Source: Actinotalea ferrariae
GTDB lineage: Bacteria > Actinomycetota > Actinomycetes > Actinomycetales > Cellulomonadaceae
Reading direction: 5' to 3'
Length of the DNA: 36,760 nucleotides
Assembly (NCBI RefSeq): GCF_019733465.1
Contig: NZ_JACVQL010000004.1
Location: 1 to 36,760, forward strand
The notes beneath the pieces were generated by a model. That model made no database searches. It was given only the letters and a program-made list of their open reading frames with translations, and was not told the DNA's origin. This document shows, one piece after another, positions 16,300 to 24,221 of the stretch (the first letter of the stretch is position 1; the number at the start of each line of letters is the position of its first letter). A program made the position numbers and the translations under genes.

Positions 16300-17541
16300 A
16301 TGCGACGGAGCATCCCCCTTGTCGCGGCCGCCCTCGGCGCCGCCCTCACCCTGACCGCCTGCAGCGGCGGCGGCGACCCGGCCGAGAACGAGGAGCCGGC
16401 ACCGCAGGAGACCGAGGCCGCCGACGACGGCGGCTCGCTGACGATCTGGGTCGACGAGACCCGCCAGGCCGCCGTCGAGGCCGCCGCGGCCGACTTCGAG
16501 GAGGAGTCGGGCACGACGGTCGAGCTCGTCCTCAAGAACTACGACGACATCCGCACCGACTTCCTCACCCAGGTGCCGAGCGGCGAGGGTCCCGACATCA
16601 CGGTCGGCGCCCACGACTGGCTGGGGGAGCTCACGACGAACGGTGTCGTGGCGCCGATCGAGCTCGGCGACAAGGCCGGCGAGTTCGCCGACGTCGCCGT
16701 CGAGGCGTTCACCTACGACGGCCAGGTCTACGGCCTGCCGTACGCGATCGAGAACATCGCGATCATCCGCAACACAGCGCTCGCCGACTCCACGCCCGGG
16801 ACCTTCGACGAGATGATCGCGAAGGGCCGCGAGGCCGGCACGACCTACCCCTTCCTGGTCCAGGTCGGCGAGACCGGTGACGGCTACACGCTGTACCCGT
16901 TCCAGACGTCGTTCGGCGCCCCGGTCTTCACGCAGTCCGAGGACGGCTCCTACAGCTCCGAGCTCGCGCTCGGCGGCGAGGGTGGCACGGCGTTCGCGCA
17001 GTGGCTGCGGGCGCAGGGCGAGGCGGGCGTCCTGTCCGCGTCGATGACGTACGACATCGCCGTCGAGGCGTTCAAGAACGGCGAGTCGCCCTACATCCTC
17101 GGCGGCCCGTGGATGCTCGGCACGTTCGAGGGCATGGACCTCGCGATCGACCCGGTCCCGAGCGCGGGCGGCCAGCCGGCTCAGCCGTTCACCGGCGTCC
17201 AGGGCTTCTTCATCAACGCGCAGAGCGACAACCAGCTGCTCGCCAACGACTTCCTCACGACCTACATGGCCACCGAGGAGGCGCAGATCGCGCTCTACGA
17301 GGCGGGCGACCGCACGCCGGCGCTGACCGCGGCGGCCGACACCGTCGCCGCCGACCCGATCGCCGCCGGGTTCCGTGCCGCGGCCGAGAACGCCGTCCCG
17401 ATGCCGTCCATCCCCGAGATGGGCGCGGTGTGGTCCTTCTGGGGCACCACCGAGGCCGGGATCATCTCGGGCGCCATCGAGCCGGCCGCCGGCTGGGAGA
17501 AGATGGTGGCCGACATCCAGGCCGCCATCGACGCCGCCTGA
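16300..17541 (+). CDS. malE: Maltose/maltodextrin-binding lipoprotein
   Basis: 413 aa family 1 solute-binding protein. The signal ends in LTAC with a lipidated Cys at residue 21, followed by an acidic linker. SLTIWVDETRQAAVEAAAAD, SGEGPDITVGAHDWLGELTT, GLPYAIENIAIIRN and PYILGGPWMLGTF are typical of maltodextrin-binding proteins. ATG 16300 has GGAG 8 nt upstream. It captures maltodextrins outside the membrane and passes them to MalF-MalG. It is first in the operon, under the LacI-controlled promoter. Exact sugar length is not readable. Confidence 0.9.
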   Translation: MRRSIPLVAAALGAALTLTACSGGGDPAENEEPAPQETEAADDGGSLTIWVDETRQAAVEAAAADFEEESGTTVELVLKNYDDIRTDFLTQVPSGEGPDITVGAHDWLGELTTNGVVAPIELGDKAGEFADVAVEAFTYDGQVYGLPYAIENIAIIRNTALADSTPGTFDEMIAKGREAGTTYPFLVQVGETGDGYTLYPFQTSFGAPVFTQSEDGSYSSELALGGEGGTAFAQWLRAQGEAGVLSASMTYDIAVEAFKNGESPYILGGPWMLGTFEGMDLAIDPVPSAGGQPAQPFTGVQGFFINAQSDNQLLANDFLTTYMATEEAQIALYEAGDRTPALTAAADTVAADPIAAGFRAAAENAVPMPSIPEMGAVWSFWGTTEAGIISGAIEPAAGWEKMVADIQAAIDAA

Positions 17542-17628
17542 CGGACCCCTCGTCCCCGGTGGGCCGTCCTCGGACGTGCCCTCGCCCGACCCGCACCGGC
17601 CCGGCCCTCGTCCGTGCCCGTGCACCCC

Positions 17629-17646
17629 GGCCGCGACGACGCGGCC
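17629..17646 (+). terminator. Intra-operon hairpin between malE and malF
   Basis: GGCCGCG, loop ACGA, CGCGGCC: a perfect 7-bp GC stem in the 126-bp malE-malF gap, 21 nt before the malF start. No T tract. It could stabilise the malE message or reduce downstream transcription so that binding protein exceeds permease. Confidence 0.45.
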
Positions 17647-17667
17647 CACCCCCGCTCGGAGGACTCG

Positions 17668-19311
17668 ATGAGCTCGCCCCAGGTCCCGCAGGTCGTCGCC
17701 CCACGCGGGGCGCCACCCGGTCAGTCGTCCGACGGTCCGGACGAGACGATCCCCGCGCGCCGCCCGTCCTCGATCGCGCGCACGTTCTCGCGCGGCTTCC
17801 TCGCCAAGATCCTGCTGCTCGCGGTCGTCGACGCGCTCGGCGTCTACGTCGTCATGGCGGCGTGGGCGCAGGAGTCCTTCGGCATCCTGTGGGCGATGGT
17901 CGCGCTGCTCGTGGTGGCGAACTGGGCCTACTTCACGCGCCGCGCGATCCCCCTGAAGTACATCCTGCCCGGGGTCGCCTTCCTGCTCGTCTACCAGGTG
18001 TTCGTGGTCGCCTACACCGGCTACGTCGCCTTCACGAACTACGGCGACGGCCACAACTCGACCAAGGAGCACGCCATCGAGGCGCTGCTCGCGCAGAACG
18101 AGAAGCGCGTCGAGGGGACCGAGGCGTACACGCTCGCCGTCGTCGAGGGCGCTCCGGGGCTCGGCTTCGCGCTCGTCAACGACGGCGAGGTGCGCGTCGG
18201 CTGGGCGGACGAGCCGCTCGCGGACGTCCCCGACGCCGTCGTCGAGGACGGCGTGATCACGGAGGTGCCGGGCTGGACCGTCCTGCCGCGCGCCGCGGTG
18301 CTCGAGCGCCAGCAGGAGGTCGTCGACCTCCGCGTCCCGGTGTCCGACGACGCCGAGGACGGCTCGATCCGCACGCAGGACGCCCGCAACGGCTACGTCT
18401 ACCGCTCGACCTTCACGTACGACGAGGAGGCCGACCGGCTGATCGACACGAGCAACGGACTCGAGTACGCGCCGAACGACGAGGGCAACTTCGAGGCGGC
18501 GGACGGCACCACGCTGCCGGTCGGCTGGCGCGTGACGGTCGGCATGGACAACTTCGTGCAGGCCTTCGGGGACACGAGGTACTCCACGCCCTTCTTCAAG
18601 GTGCTGGCGTGGACGGTCGTGTTCGCGGTCCTGTCCGTGGTGCTGACGTTCCTCGTCGGCATGTTCTTCGCCGTGGTGCTCAACGACGACCGGATCAGGT
18701 TCCGCCGGGTGCTGCGCGCGCTGCTGATCCTCCCGTACGCCTTCCCGGCGTTCATGAGCTACCTCCTGTGGCGGGGCATGCTCAACCGCGACTTCGGCGT
18801 CATCAACACGGTCCTGCTGGGCGGTGCGGACATCAACTGGCTCGCCGACCCGTGGCTCGCCAAGATCGCCGTGCTCGTGGTCCAGGTCTGGGTGGGCTTC
18901 CCGTACATGTTCCTGATCTGCACGGGTGCGCTGCAGTCCATCCCGGGGGACCTCGTCGAGGCCGCGAAGATCGACGGCGCCGGCCGGCTGCGGATGTGGC
19001 GCTCGATCACGCTGCCGCTCGTCCTGGTCGCGACCGCACCGCTGCTCATCTCGTCGTTCGCGTTCAACTTCAACAACTTCAACATCATCGAGATGATCAC
19101 CGAGGGCAACCCGCGGTTCGCGGACGCGTCCGTCCCCGTGGGGGCGACCGACATCCTCATCACGATGGTCTACTCCGTCTCCGGGCTCGACGGAGGCGCG
19201 GCCAAGAACTACGGCCTCGCGAGCGCCCTCTCGATCGTCATCTTCATCATCGTCGCGACCATCTCGGTGATCTCCTTCCGCAGGACCCGCACGCTCGAGG
19301 AGCTGAGCTGA
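17668..19311 (+). CDS. malF: Maltose ABC transporter permease MalF
   Basis: 547 aa. Three N-terminal helices (about 46-66, 71-89, 98-122) are followed by a large extracytoplasmic loop (about 125-295), comparable to the P2 loop of MalF. The transport core comes next (about 310-540), with the EAA loop EAAKIDGAGRLRMWRSITLP (431-450). LILPYAFPAFMSYLLWRGML and NFNNFNIIEMITEG are typical of MalF. ATG 17668 has GGAGG 5-6 nt upstream. It pairs with MalG; the loop would contact MalE. malG follows after one base. Confidence 0.93.
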   Translation: MSSPQVPQVVAPRGAPPGQSSDGPDETIPARRPSSIARTFSRGFLAKILLLAVVDALGVYVVMAAWAQESFGILWAMVALLVVANWAYFTRRAIPLKYILPGVAFLLVYQVFVVAYTGYVAFTNYGDGHNSTKEHAIEALLAQNEKRVEGTEAYTLAVVEGAPGLGFALVNDGEVRVGWADEPLADVPDAVVEDGVITEVPGWTVLPRAAVLERQQEVVDLRVPVSDDAEDGSIRTQDARNGYVYRSTFTYDEEADRLIDTSNGLEYAPNDEGNFEAADGTTLPVGWRVTVGMDNFVQAFGDTRYSTPFFKVLAWTVVFAVLSVVLTFLVGMFFAVVLNDDRIRFRRVLRALLILPYAFPAFMSYLLWRGMLNRDFGVINTVLLGGADINWLADPWLAKIAVLVVQVWVGFPYMFLICTGALQSIPGDLVEAAKIDGAGRLRMWRSITLPLVLVATAPLLISSFAFNFNNFNIIEMITEGNPRFADASVPVGATDILITMVYSVSGLDGGAAKNYGLASALSIVIFIIVATISVISFRRTRTLEELS

Positions 19312-19312
19312 C

Positions 19313-20218
19313 ATGGCCGTCGACACCATGACCCGACGCTCGACGCAGGCCGCCGTCGCCCAGCCGCGGATGTCCCGCCGTCGGTGGTGGAGCGAGCTCG
19401 GCTGGCGCTACGTCGTCGCCGCGCTCGCCGTCGTCTACGCGGGGGCGCCGATCCTCTACATCATCTCGGCGTCGGTCTCGCAGGGCGGGACCCTCACGGG
19501 CTCGAACCGGATCTTCGCGACCGTGACCGGCGCGAACTACGCCGCCCTCAACGAGACGCGGTTCTGGAGCTGGGTCACCAACACGATGATCATCGCGACC
19601 GTCACGGCGATCGGGACGGTCCTCATGGGAGCCGCCGCCGCGTACGCGTTCTCGCGGTTCCGGTTCACCGGTCGACGCGTCGGGCTGACGTCGCTGCTCG
19701 TCATCCAGATGTTCCCGCAGCTCCTGGCCTTCGTCGCCGTCTTCCTGCTGCTGCTCAGCCTGGGCGAGGTGGTGCCGGCGCTGGGGCTCAACTCGCGGCT
19801 CGCGCTGATCATGGTCTACCTGGGCGGCGCGCTCGGCGTGAACACGTTCCTCATGTACGGCTTCTTCAACACGGTGCCCAAGGAGCTCGACGAGGCCGCG
19901 AAGATCGACGGCGCCACGCACGCCCAGATCTACTGGACGATCATCCTGCGGCTCGTCGCACCGATCCTGGCGGTCGTCGCGCTGCTCTCGTTCATCAGCT
20001 CGTTCTCCGACTTCCTCCTGGCCAAGCTGATCCTCCAGTCGGAGGAGAACTGGACCCTCGCGGTCGGGCTCTACCAGTGGGTCTCGGACCGGCTGTCCGC
20101 CAACTGGGGCCTGTTCGCGGCCGGCGCCGTGATCAGCGCGATCCCCGTCGTGCTGCTCTTCATCTTCCTGCAGCGCTACATCGTCGGCGGCCTGACGGCG
20201 GGCTCGGTCAAGGGATGA
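19313..20218 (+). CDS. malG: Maltose ABC transporter permease MalG
   Basis: 301 aa with six transmembrane helices. The EAA loop DEAAKIDGATHAQIYWTIIL (193-212) docks the ATPase. GVNTFLMYGFFNTVPKELDEA and SFSDFLLAKLIL are typical of MalG. ATG 19313 lies 1 nt after the malF stop, with GAGGAG upstream. Its stop overlaps the next ATG (ATGA). No ATPase gene is present in this operon, so a shared MsiK/MalK-type ATPase encoded elsewhere must power it. Confidence 0.93.
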   Translation: MAVDTMTRRSTQAAVAQPRMSRRRWWSELGWRYVVAALAVVYAGAPILYIISASVSQGGTLTGSNRIFATVTGANYAALNETRFWSWVTNTMIIATVTAIGTVLMGAAAAYAFSRFRFTGRRVGLTSLLVIQMFPQLLAFVAVFLLLLSLGEVVPALGLNSRLALIMVYLGGALGVNTFLMYGFFNTVPKELDEAAKIDGATHAQIYWTIILRLVAPILAVVALLSFISSFSDFLLAKLILQSEENWTLAVGLYQWVSDRLSANWGLFAAGAVISAIPVVLLFIFLQRYIVGGLTAGSVKG

Positions 20219-22038
20219 CCTCGGGGCGCGTCCTCGAGCCGCACCACGACGGCAGCGCGCTCTTCGTCCCACCGGGGACCCCTGCGCTCGGCGACGTCGT
20301 GCCGGTGCGGGTCCGCGTGCCGGCGGGCTCGGCCGCGCGGTCGGTGCACGTGCGCTCGGTGCGCGACGGCGAGCCGCACGTCGTGCCGGCGCGGCTCGAC
20401 CGCACGGACGACGGCGAGCGGTGGTACGTCGCCGAGGTCGAGGTCCACAACCCCGTGACGTCCTACCGGTTCCTGCTCGACGAGCCGGGCGGCTACCGGT
20501 GGCTCAACGGTTCCGGGCTGCACGCCAGGGACGTGCCGGACGCCGCCGACTTCCGGCTCACCGTGCACCCCTCCGCGCCGTCGTGGGCGCGCGACGCCGT
20601 CGTCTACCAGGTGTTCCCGGACCGGTTCGCCCGGTCCGCGCACGCACTGGCGCCCGAGGCGCTGCCCGGCTGGGCGGAGCCCGCCGCCTGGGACGACGAG
20701 CCGGTGGGCTCGGGACCCAGCACGCCGAGGCAGCTGTTCGGCGGTGACCTGCGCGGCATCGAGGAGCGGCTCGACCACCTCGAGCGCCTCGGCGTCGACG
20801 TCCTCTACCTCACGCCGTTCTTCCCGGCGAGGTCCAACCACCGGTACGACGCGAGCACGTTCGACCACGTGGACCCGGTGCTCGGCGGCGACGCGGCCCT
20901 CGCCTCCCTCGCGGCGGCGGTGCACTCGCGCGGCATGCGGATCATGGGTGACGTCACGACGAACCACACGGGCGACGCTCACGAGTGGTTCGCCGCGGCC
21001 CGCGCGGACCGGTCGTCGCCCGAGGCGTCGTTCTACCACTGGACCGAGGACGGCTACGTCGGCTGGCTGGGGCACGCGAGCCTGCCGAAGCTCGACCACC
21101 GCGCGCCCGCGCTCGCCGACCGCATGGTGCGCGGGCCGGAGTCGGTGATCGCGCGGTGGCTGGCCGAGCCGTACCGGCTCGACGGCTGGCGGATCGACGT
21201 CGCGAACATGACCGGCCGGTACCGCGACGTCGACCTGACGCACGAGGTCGCGCGCACCGTCCGCGCGACGATGGCCGCCCAGGCCCCGGACTCGCTGCTC
21301 GTCGGCGAGCACTTCCACGACGCGTCGGAGGACCTGACCGGCGCGACGTGGCACGGCAACATGAACTACACGGGCTTCACGAGGCCGGTCTGGACGTGGC
21401 TGACGCCGCCGGGGACGGACGCGCCGATGCTGGGTCTGCCGGTGCCCCGCCCGCGCCGACCCGGCGGCGCGATGGTGGACGCGATGCGCGACTTCGACTC
21501 GCGCGTGCCGTGGCAGGTGACCGCGCACCAGTGGAACCTGCTCGGCTCGCACGACACGCCGCGCCTGAGGACGATCGTCGGCGGGGATCCGGCCATGGTC
21601 GAGGTCGCCCTGGGCCTGCTCATGACCTACCCGGGGACGCCCATGGTGTTCGCCGGCGACGAGGTGGGTGCGACCGGGGACAACGGTGAGCACGGGCGCG
21701 TGACCATGCCGTGGGACCAGCCGTCGCGGTGGGACGAGCACGCGTTCGCGACGTACCGCACGCTCATCGGGCTGCGGCGCTCGACCGAGGCGTTGCGTCG
21801 CGGCGGTCTGCGCTGGGTCCTCACCGACGACGACGCCGTCGGCTACCTGCGCGAGACGCCGACCGAGCGCGTGCTGGTGGTCGTCGCCCGCGCGCCGTGG
21901 TCCGGCGCGACGCTCCCGGCTTCGCTCGCGCCGACGGGCGACGTCGAGACGCTGCACGGGCCGGACCTCGCCGTCGGGCCCGGGGGAGTCGCGGTGCCGG
22001 GTGACGGCCCGGGTGTGGGTGTGTGGCGGCTCGGCTGA
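20215..22038 (+). CDS. Intracellular GH13 maltodextrin hydrolase (cyclomaltodextrinase/neopullulanase-like)
   Basis: 607 aa, no signal peptide. An N-terminal beta-sandwich (about 10-118) precedes the barrel. WARDAVVYQVFPDRFARS opens it. The catalytic residues are D328 (DGWRIDVANM), E365 (VGEHFHD) and D447 (LLGSHDTPR). GDVTTNHTGDAHEWF and LMTYPGTPMVFAGDEVG are further GH13 motifs. The N-domain plus barrel layout and maltose operon context fit an enzyme that opens or shortens imported maltodextrins; exact product unknown. The ATG overlaps the malG stop, so it is translated with the transporter. The final codons are duplicated 110 bp downstream as a non-coding repeat. Confidence 0.88.
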   Translation: MTSGRVLEPHHDGSALFVPPGTPALGDVVPVRVRVPAGSAARSVHVRSVRDGEPHVVPARLDRTDDGERWYVAEVEVHNPVTSYRFLLDEPGGYRWLNGSGLHARDVPDAADFRLTVHPSAPSWARDAVVYQVFPDRFARSAHALAPEALPGWAEPAAWDDEPVGSGPSTPRQLFGGDLRGIEERLDHLERLGVDVLYLTPFFPARSNHRYDASTFDHVDPVLGGDAALASLAAAVHSRGMRIMGDVTTNHTGDAHEWFAAARADRSSPEASFYHWTEDGYVGWLGHASLPKLDHRAPALADRMVRGPESVIARWLAEPYRLDGWRIDVANMTGRYRDVDLTHEVARTVRATMAAQAPDSLLVGEHFHDASEDLTGATWHGNMNYTGFTRPVWTWLTPPGTDAPMLGLPVPRPRRPGGAMVDAMRDFDSRVPWQVTAHQWNLLGSHDTPRLRTIVGGDPAMVEVALGLLMTYPGTPMVFAGDEVGATGDNGEHGRVTMPWDQPSRWDEHAFATYRTLIGLRRSTEALRRGGLRWVLTDDDAVGYLRETPTERVLVVVARAPWSGATLPASLAPTGDVETLHGPDLAVGPGGVAVPGDGPGVGVWRLG

Positions 22039-22148
22039 CGCGCTCTGCACGGGTCGCTCTCGCCGTCGGGCCGAGCCGCGTCATAGCGACGGCCCTGGTG
22101 TGGGGTCATGGCGACAGCCCGGGTGTGGGTGTGTGGCGGCTCGGGTGA
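22001..22148 (+). repeat. 38-bp direct repeat: end of the GH13 gene copied downstream
   Basis: 22001-22038 (last codons and stop of the hydrolase gene) recur at 22111-22148 with three mismatches. The period is 110 bp. The second copy is non-coding and lies just before the dgt promoter. Confidence 0.85.
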
Positions 22149-22162
22149 CCGGCGTCGCTGGT

Positions 22163-22168
22163 TAGGGT
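22163..22168 (+). promoter_or_regulatory. -10 TAGGGT for dgt, leaderless spacing
   Basis: TANNNT hexamer ending 6 nt before GTG 22175; there is no Shine-Dalgarno. Confidence 0.55.
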
Positions 22169-22174
22169 GGCCGC

Positions 22175-23464
22175 GTGCCAGCCTTCCGCGACGACCCCGG
22201 CCCGCGCGTCGGGCGGTACGTCGACGAGGACCGGCGTCGGTGGCTCGACGAGGCGCCGAAGTCGCAGCAGCGGACGCCGTTCGAGCGGGACCGCGCCCGG
22301 ATCCTGCACTCGTCGGCGCTGCGTCGGCTCGGCGCCAAGACCCAGGTGCTGGGGCCGGCGACCGACGACTTCGTCCGGACGCGGCTGACCCACACGCTCG
22401 AGGTGGCGCAGGTCGGCCGAGAGCTGGGCAAGGCGCTCGGCTGCGACCCGGACGTCGTGGACGCGGCGTGCCTGGCGCACGACCTCGGGCACCCGCCCTT
22501 CGGTCACAACGGCGAGCGCGCTCTCGCGGAGCTCAGCGCTGACGTGGGCGGCTTCGAGGGCAATGCCCAGACGCTGCGCCTGCTCACGCGCCTCGAGCCC
22601 AAGGTCACCGACCCGAGCACCGGACGGCCGATCGGCCTCAACCTCACCCGGGCCAGCCTGGACGCCGCCACGAAGTACCCGTGGTCGGCCGTCGACGCGC
22701 CTCCGCGGCCGGACGGCACGCCGTCGGCCAAGTTCGGCGTCTACGCGGACGACCTCGAGGTGTTCGCCTGGCTCCGCGACGGCGCACCGACGGCCGTGCG
22801 GTGCCTCGAGGCGCAGGTGATGGACCTGGCCGACGACATCTCGTACTCCGTCCACGACGTCGAGGACGCCGTGGTCGGCGCGCGCCTCGAGCTCGAGGTC
22901 CTCGCGGACGCCGAGGTGCGTCACCGCGTGGCCGCGCAGGTGCGCGCCTGGTACGGCGACGCGGTCGACGACGCGGCGCTGCACGACGCGATGCGCCGCC
23001 TGCCCGGCCTCGGCACGTGGGTGCGGGACTACGACGGCTCACGCCGCGCGCTCGCCGCCCTCAAGGACATGACGAGCCAGCTCATCGGACGGTTCTGCGG
23101 CGCCGCGATCGCCGCGACCCGCGAGGTCTACGGCGACGGTCCGCTCACCCGGTACGACGCGCAGCTGGTCGTCCCCACCGCGACGCTCGCCGAGATCCTC
23201 GTCCTCAAGGGCCTCGCGGTGACGTTCGTCATGGCGCCCCGCGAGCAGGAGCCGCTCTACCGACGTCAGCGGGAGATCATCGCGGACCTCGTCGAGGTGC
23301 TGCACGAGCGCGCCCCGGTCGCGCTCGAGCCACCCCTCGCGGCCGACTGGGACGCCGCCGACGACGACACCGCGCGCCTCCGCGTCGTCGTCGACCAGGT
23401 CGCATCGCTCACGGACGTCAGCGCCGCGGACTGGCACGTCCGGCTCGTGCGCCCCCATCGCTGA
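22175..23464 (+). CDS. dgt: Deoxyguanosinetriphosphate triphosphohydrolase (dGTPase-like HD protein)
   Basis: 429 aa. It hydrolyses dNTPs (typically dGTP) to nucleoside and triphosphate. HD-domain metal ligands: H73 in RTRLTHTLEVAQVGREL, then H102-D103 in CLAHDLGHPPFGHNGE. The third metal Asp is probably in VMDLADDISYSVHDVEDA. RARILHSSALRRLGAKTQV is the usual N-terminal motif. GTG 22175 is supported by TAGGGT 6 nt upstream. In actinobacteria dgt is commonly found just before dnaG; here a VOC gene and an HNH endonuclease gene intervene on the other strand, suggesting later insertion. Confidence 0.95.
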   Translation: MPAFRDDPGPRVGRYVDEDRRRWLDEAPKSQQRTPFERDRARILHSSALRRLGAKTQVLGPATDDFVRTRLTHTLEVAQVGRELGKALGCDPDVVDAACLAHDLGHPPFGHNGERALAELSADVGGFEGNAQTLRLLTRLEPKVTDPSTGRPIGLNLTRASLDAATKYPWSAVDAPPRPDGTPSAKFGVYADDLEVFAWLRDGAPTAVRCLEAQVMDLADDISYSVHDVEDAVVGARLELEVLADAEVRHRVAAQVRAWYGDAVDDAALHDAMRRLPGLGTWVRDYDGSRRALAALKDMTSQLIGRFCGAAIAATREVYGDGPLTRYDAQLVVPTATLAEILVLKGLAVTFVMAPREQEPLYRRQREIIADLVEVLHERAPVALEPPLAADWDAADDDTARLRVVVDQVASLTDVSAADWHVRLVRPHR

Positions 23465-23529
23465 GCCGCCCGACCCCGGCATCACTGAGAGCGGAGCCGC
23501 CACCATCCACCCTGCTGACCGGATGCTGC

Positions 23530-23544
23530 GCTGAGTCGCTCAGC
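23530..23544. terminator. Small hairpin after dgt
   Basis: GCTGAG, loop TCG, CTCAGC: a perfect 6-bp stem in the gap between convergent dgt and VOC genes. Weak as a terminator and without a T tract. Confidence 0.25.
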
Positions 23545-23587
23545 CGTCGTGAACCGCTCCCGTCCAGCCTGCTGACGCGTCGAGCGC

Positions 23588-23662
23588 GGCGTCGCTGGGC
23601 CCGACGTCGCTGAGCCCGGCGTCGCTGGGCCCGGCGTCGCTGGGCCCGGCGTCGCTCAGACC
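23588..23662. repeat. 15-bp tandem repeat, about 5 units
   Basis: Units of ggcgtcgctgggccc at 23588, 23603, 23618 and 23633 and a diverged one at 23648. The last unit overlaps the stop codon of the minus-strand VOC gene. Confidence 0.85.
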
Positions 23663-24123
23663 TCCTGACCGGCGGCCATCCACTCGTCCATCCGGGCCTT
23701 CATCTGCTCCGGCGTCAGGTCCTCGAGGTGGGTCGCGACGATCCAGCGGTGCCCCGACGGGTCGCGCAGCGTCGCCGTGCGGTCGCCGTGGAACTGGTCG
23801 GCGGGCTCGGAGACGACGCGCGCGCCCGCCTCGACCGCCTGGCGGAACGCCGCGTCGACGTCGGGCACCCACAGAGTGAAGGAGGCGGGTACCGGTCCGT
23901 CGGGGTCGGGCGCCGCGACGCCGTACTCCGGCATCTCGTCGCTCACGGTCACGACCGTGCCGGCGATGCGTACCTCGGAGTACATGAGCATGCCGTCGGC
24001 CTCGAGGGTCATGACGACCTCACCGCCGAACGCGCGGACGTAGAAGTCGAGCGCGGCCGCGCCTCCGCGCACGACGAGGTTCGCGGTGACCGTGCTCTGA
24101 CCGGGCGAGACGTGCTGTGACAT
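23656..24123 (-). CDS. VOC family protein (PhnB-like)
   Basis: 155 aa. The first strand follows the PhnB pattern: NLVVRGGAAALDFYVRAFGG, then MYSEVRIAGTVVTVSDEMPE, and the second module SFTLWVPDVDAAFRQAVEAG with DPSGHRWIVATHLEDLTPEQ at the end. The C-terminal EDLTPEQMKARM is typical of this subgroup. Ligand or reaction unknown. ATG 24123 has GAGGAG 6 nt upstream, a strong RBS, unlike the many leaderless genes nearby. It is 98 bp downstream of the HNH endonuclease gene on the same strand, so co-transcription from the SOS promoter is possible. Confidence 0.85.
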   Translation of the reverse strand: MSQHVSPGQSTVTANLVVRGGAAALDFYVRAFGGEVVMTLEADGMLMYSEVRIAGTVVTVSDEMPEYGVAAPDPDGPVPASFTLWVPDVDAAFRQAVEAGARVVSEPADQFHGDRTATLRDPSGHRWIVATHLEDLTPEQMKARMDEWMAAGQEV

Positions 24124-24221
24124 GGGTTTCTCCTCATCGTCGGGCGCCACCATGGCACCCGTGGCCTCGAGCGTCGGACGTTCGCCGACGCGCTTCTCGT
24201 CTGATGTGGCGCGGAGTGCCG

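Noticed and set aside
16243-19329. Minus-strand open frame of about 1,030 codons opposite malE and malF
   Set aside because: His/Asp/Arg-rich mirror of the transporter genes with no RBS or motifs.
23588-23662. Repeat array considered as CRISPR
   Set aside because: Units are 15 bp and contiguous, with no spacers; it is a simple tandem repeat.
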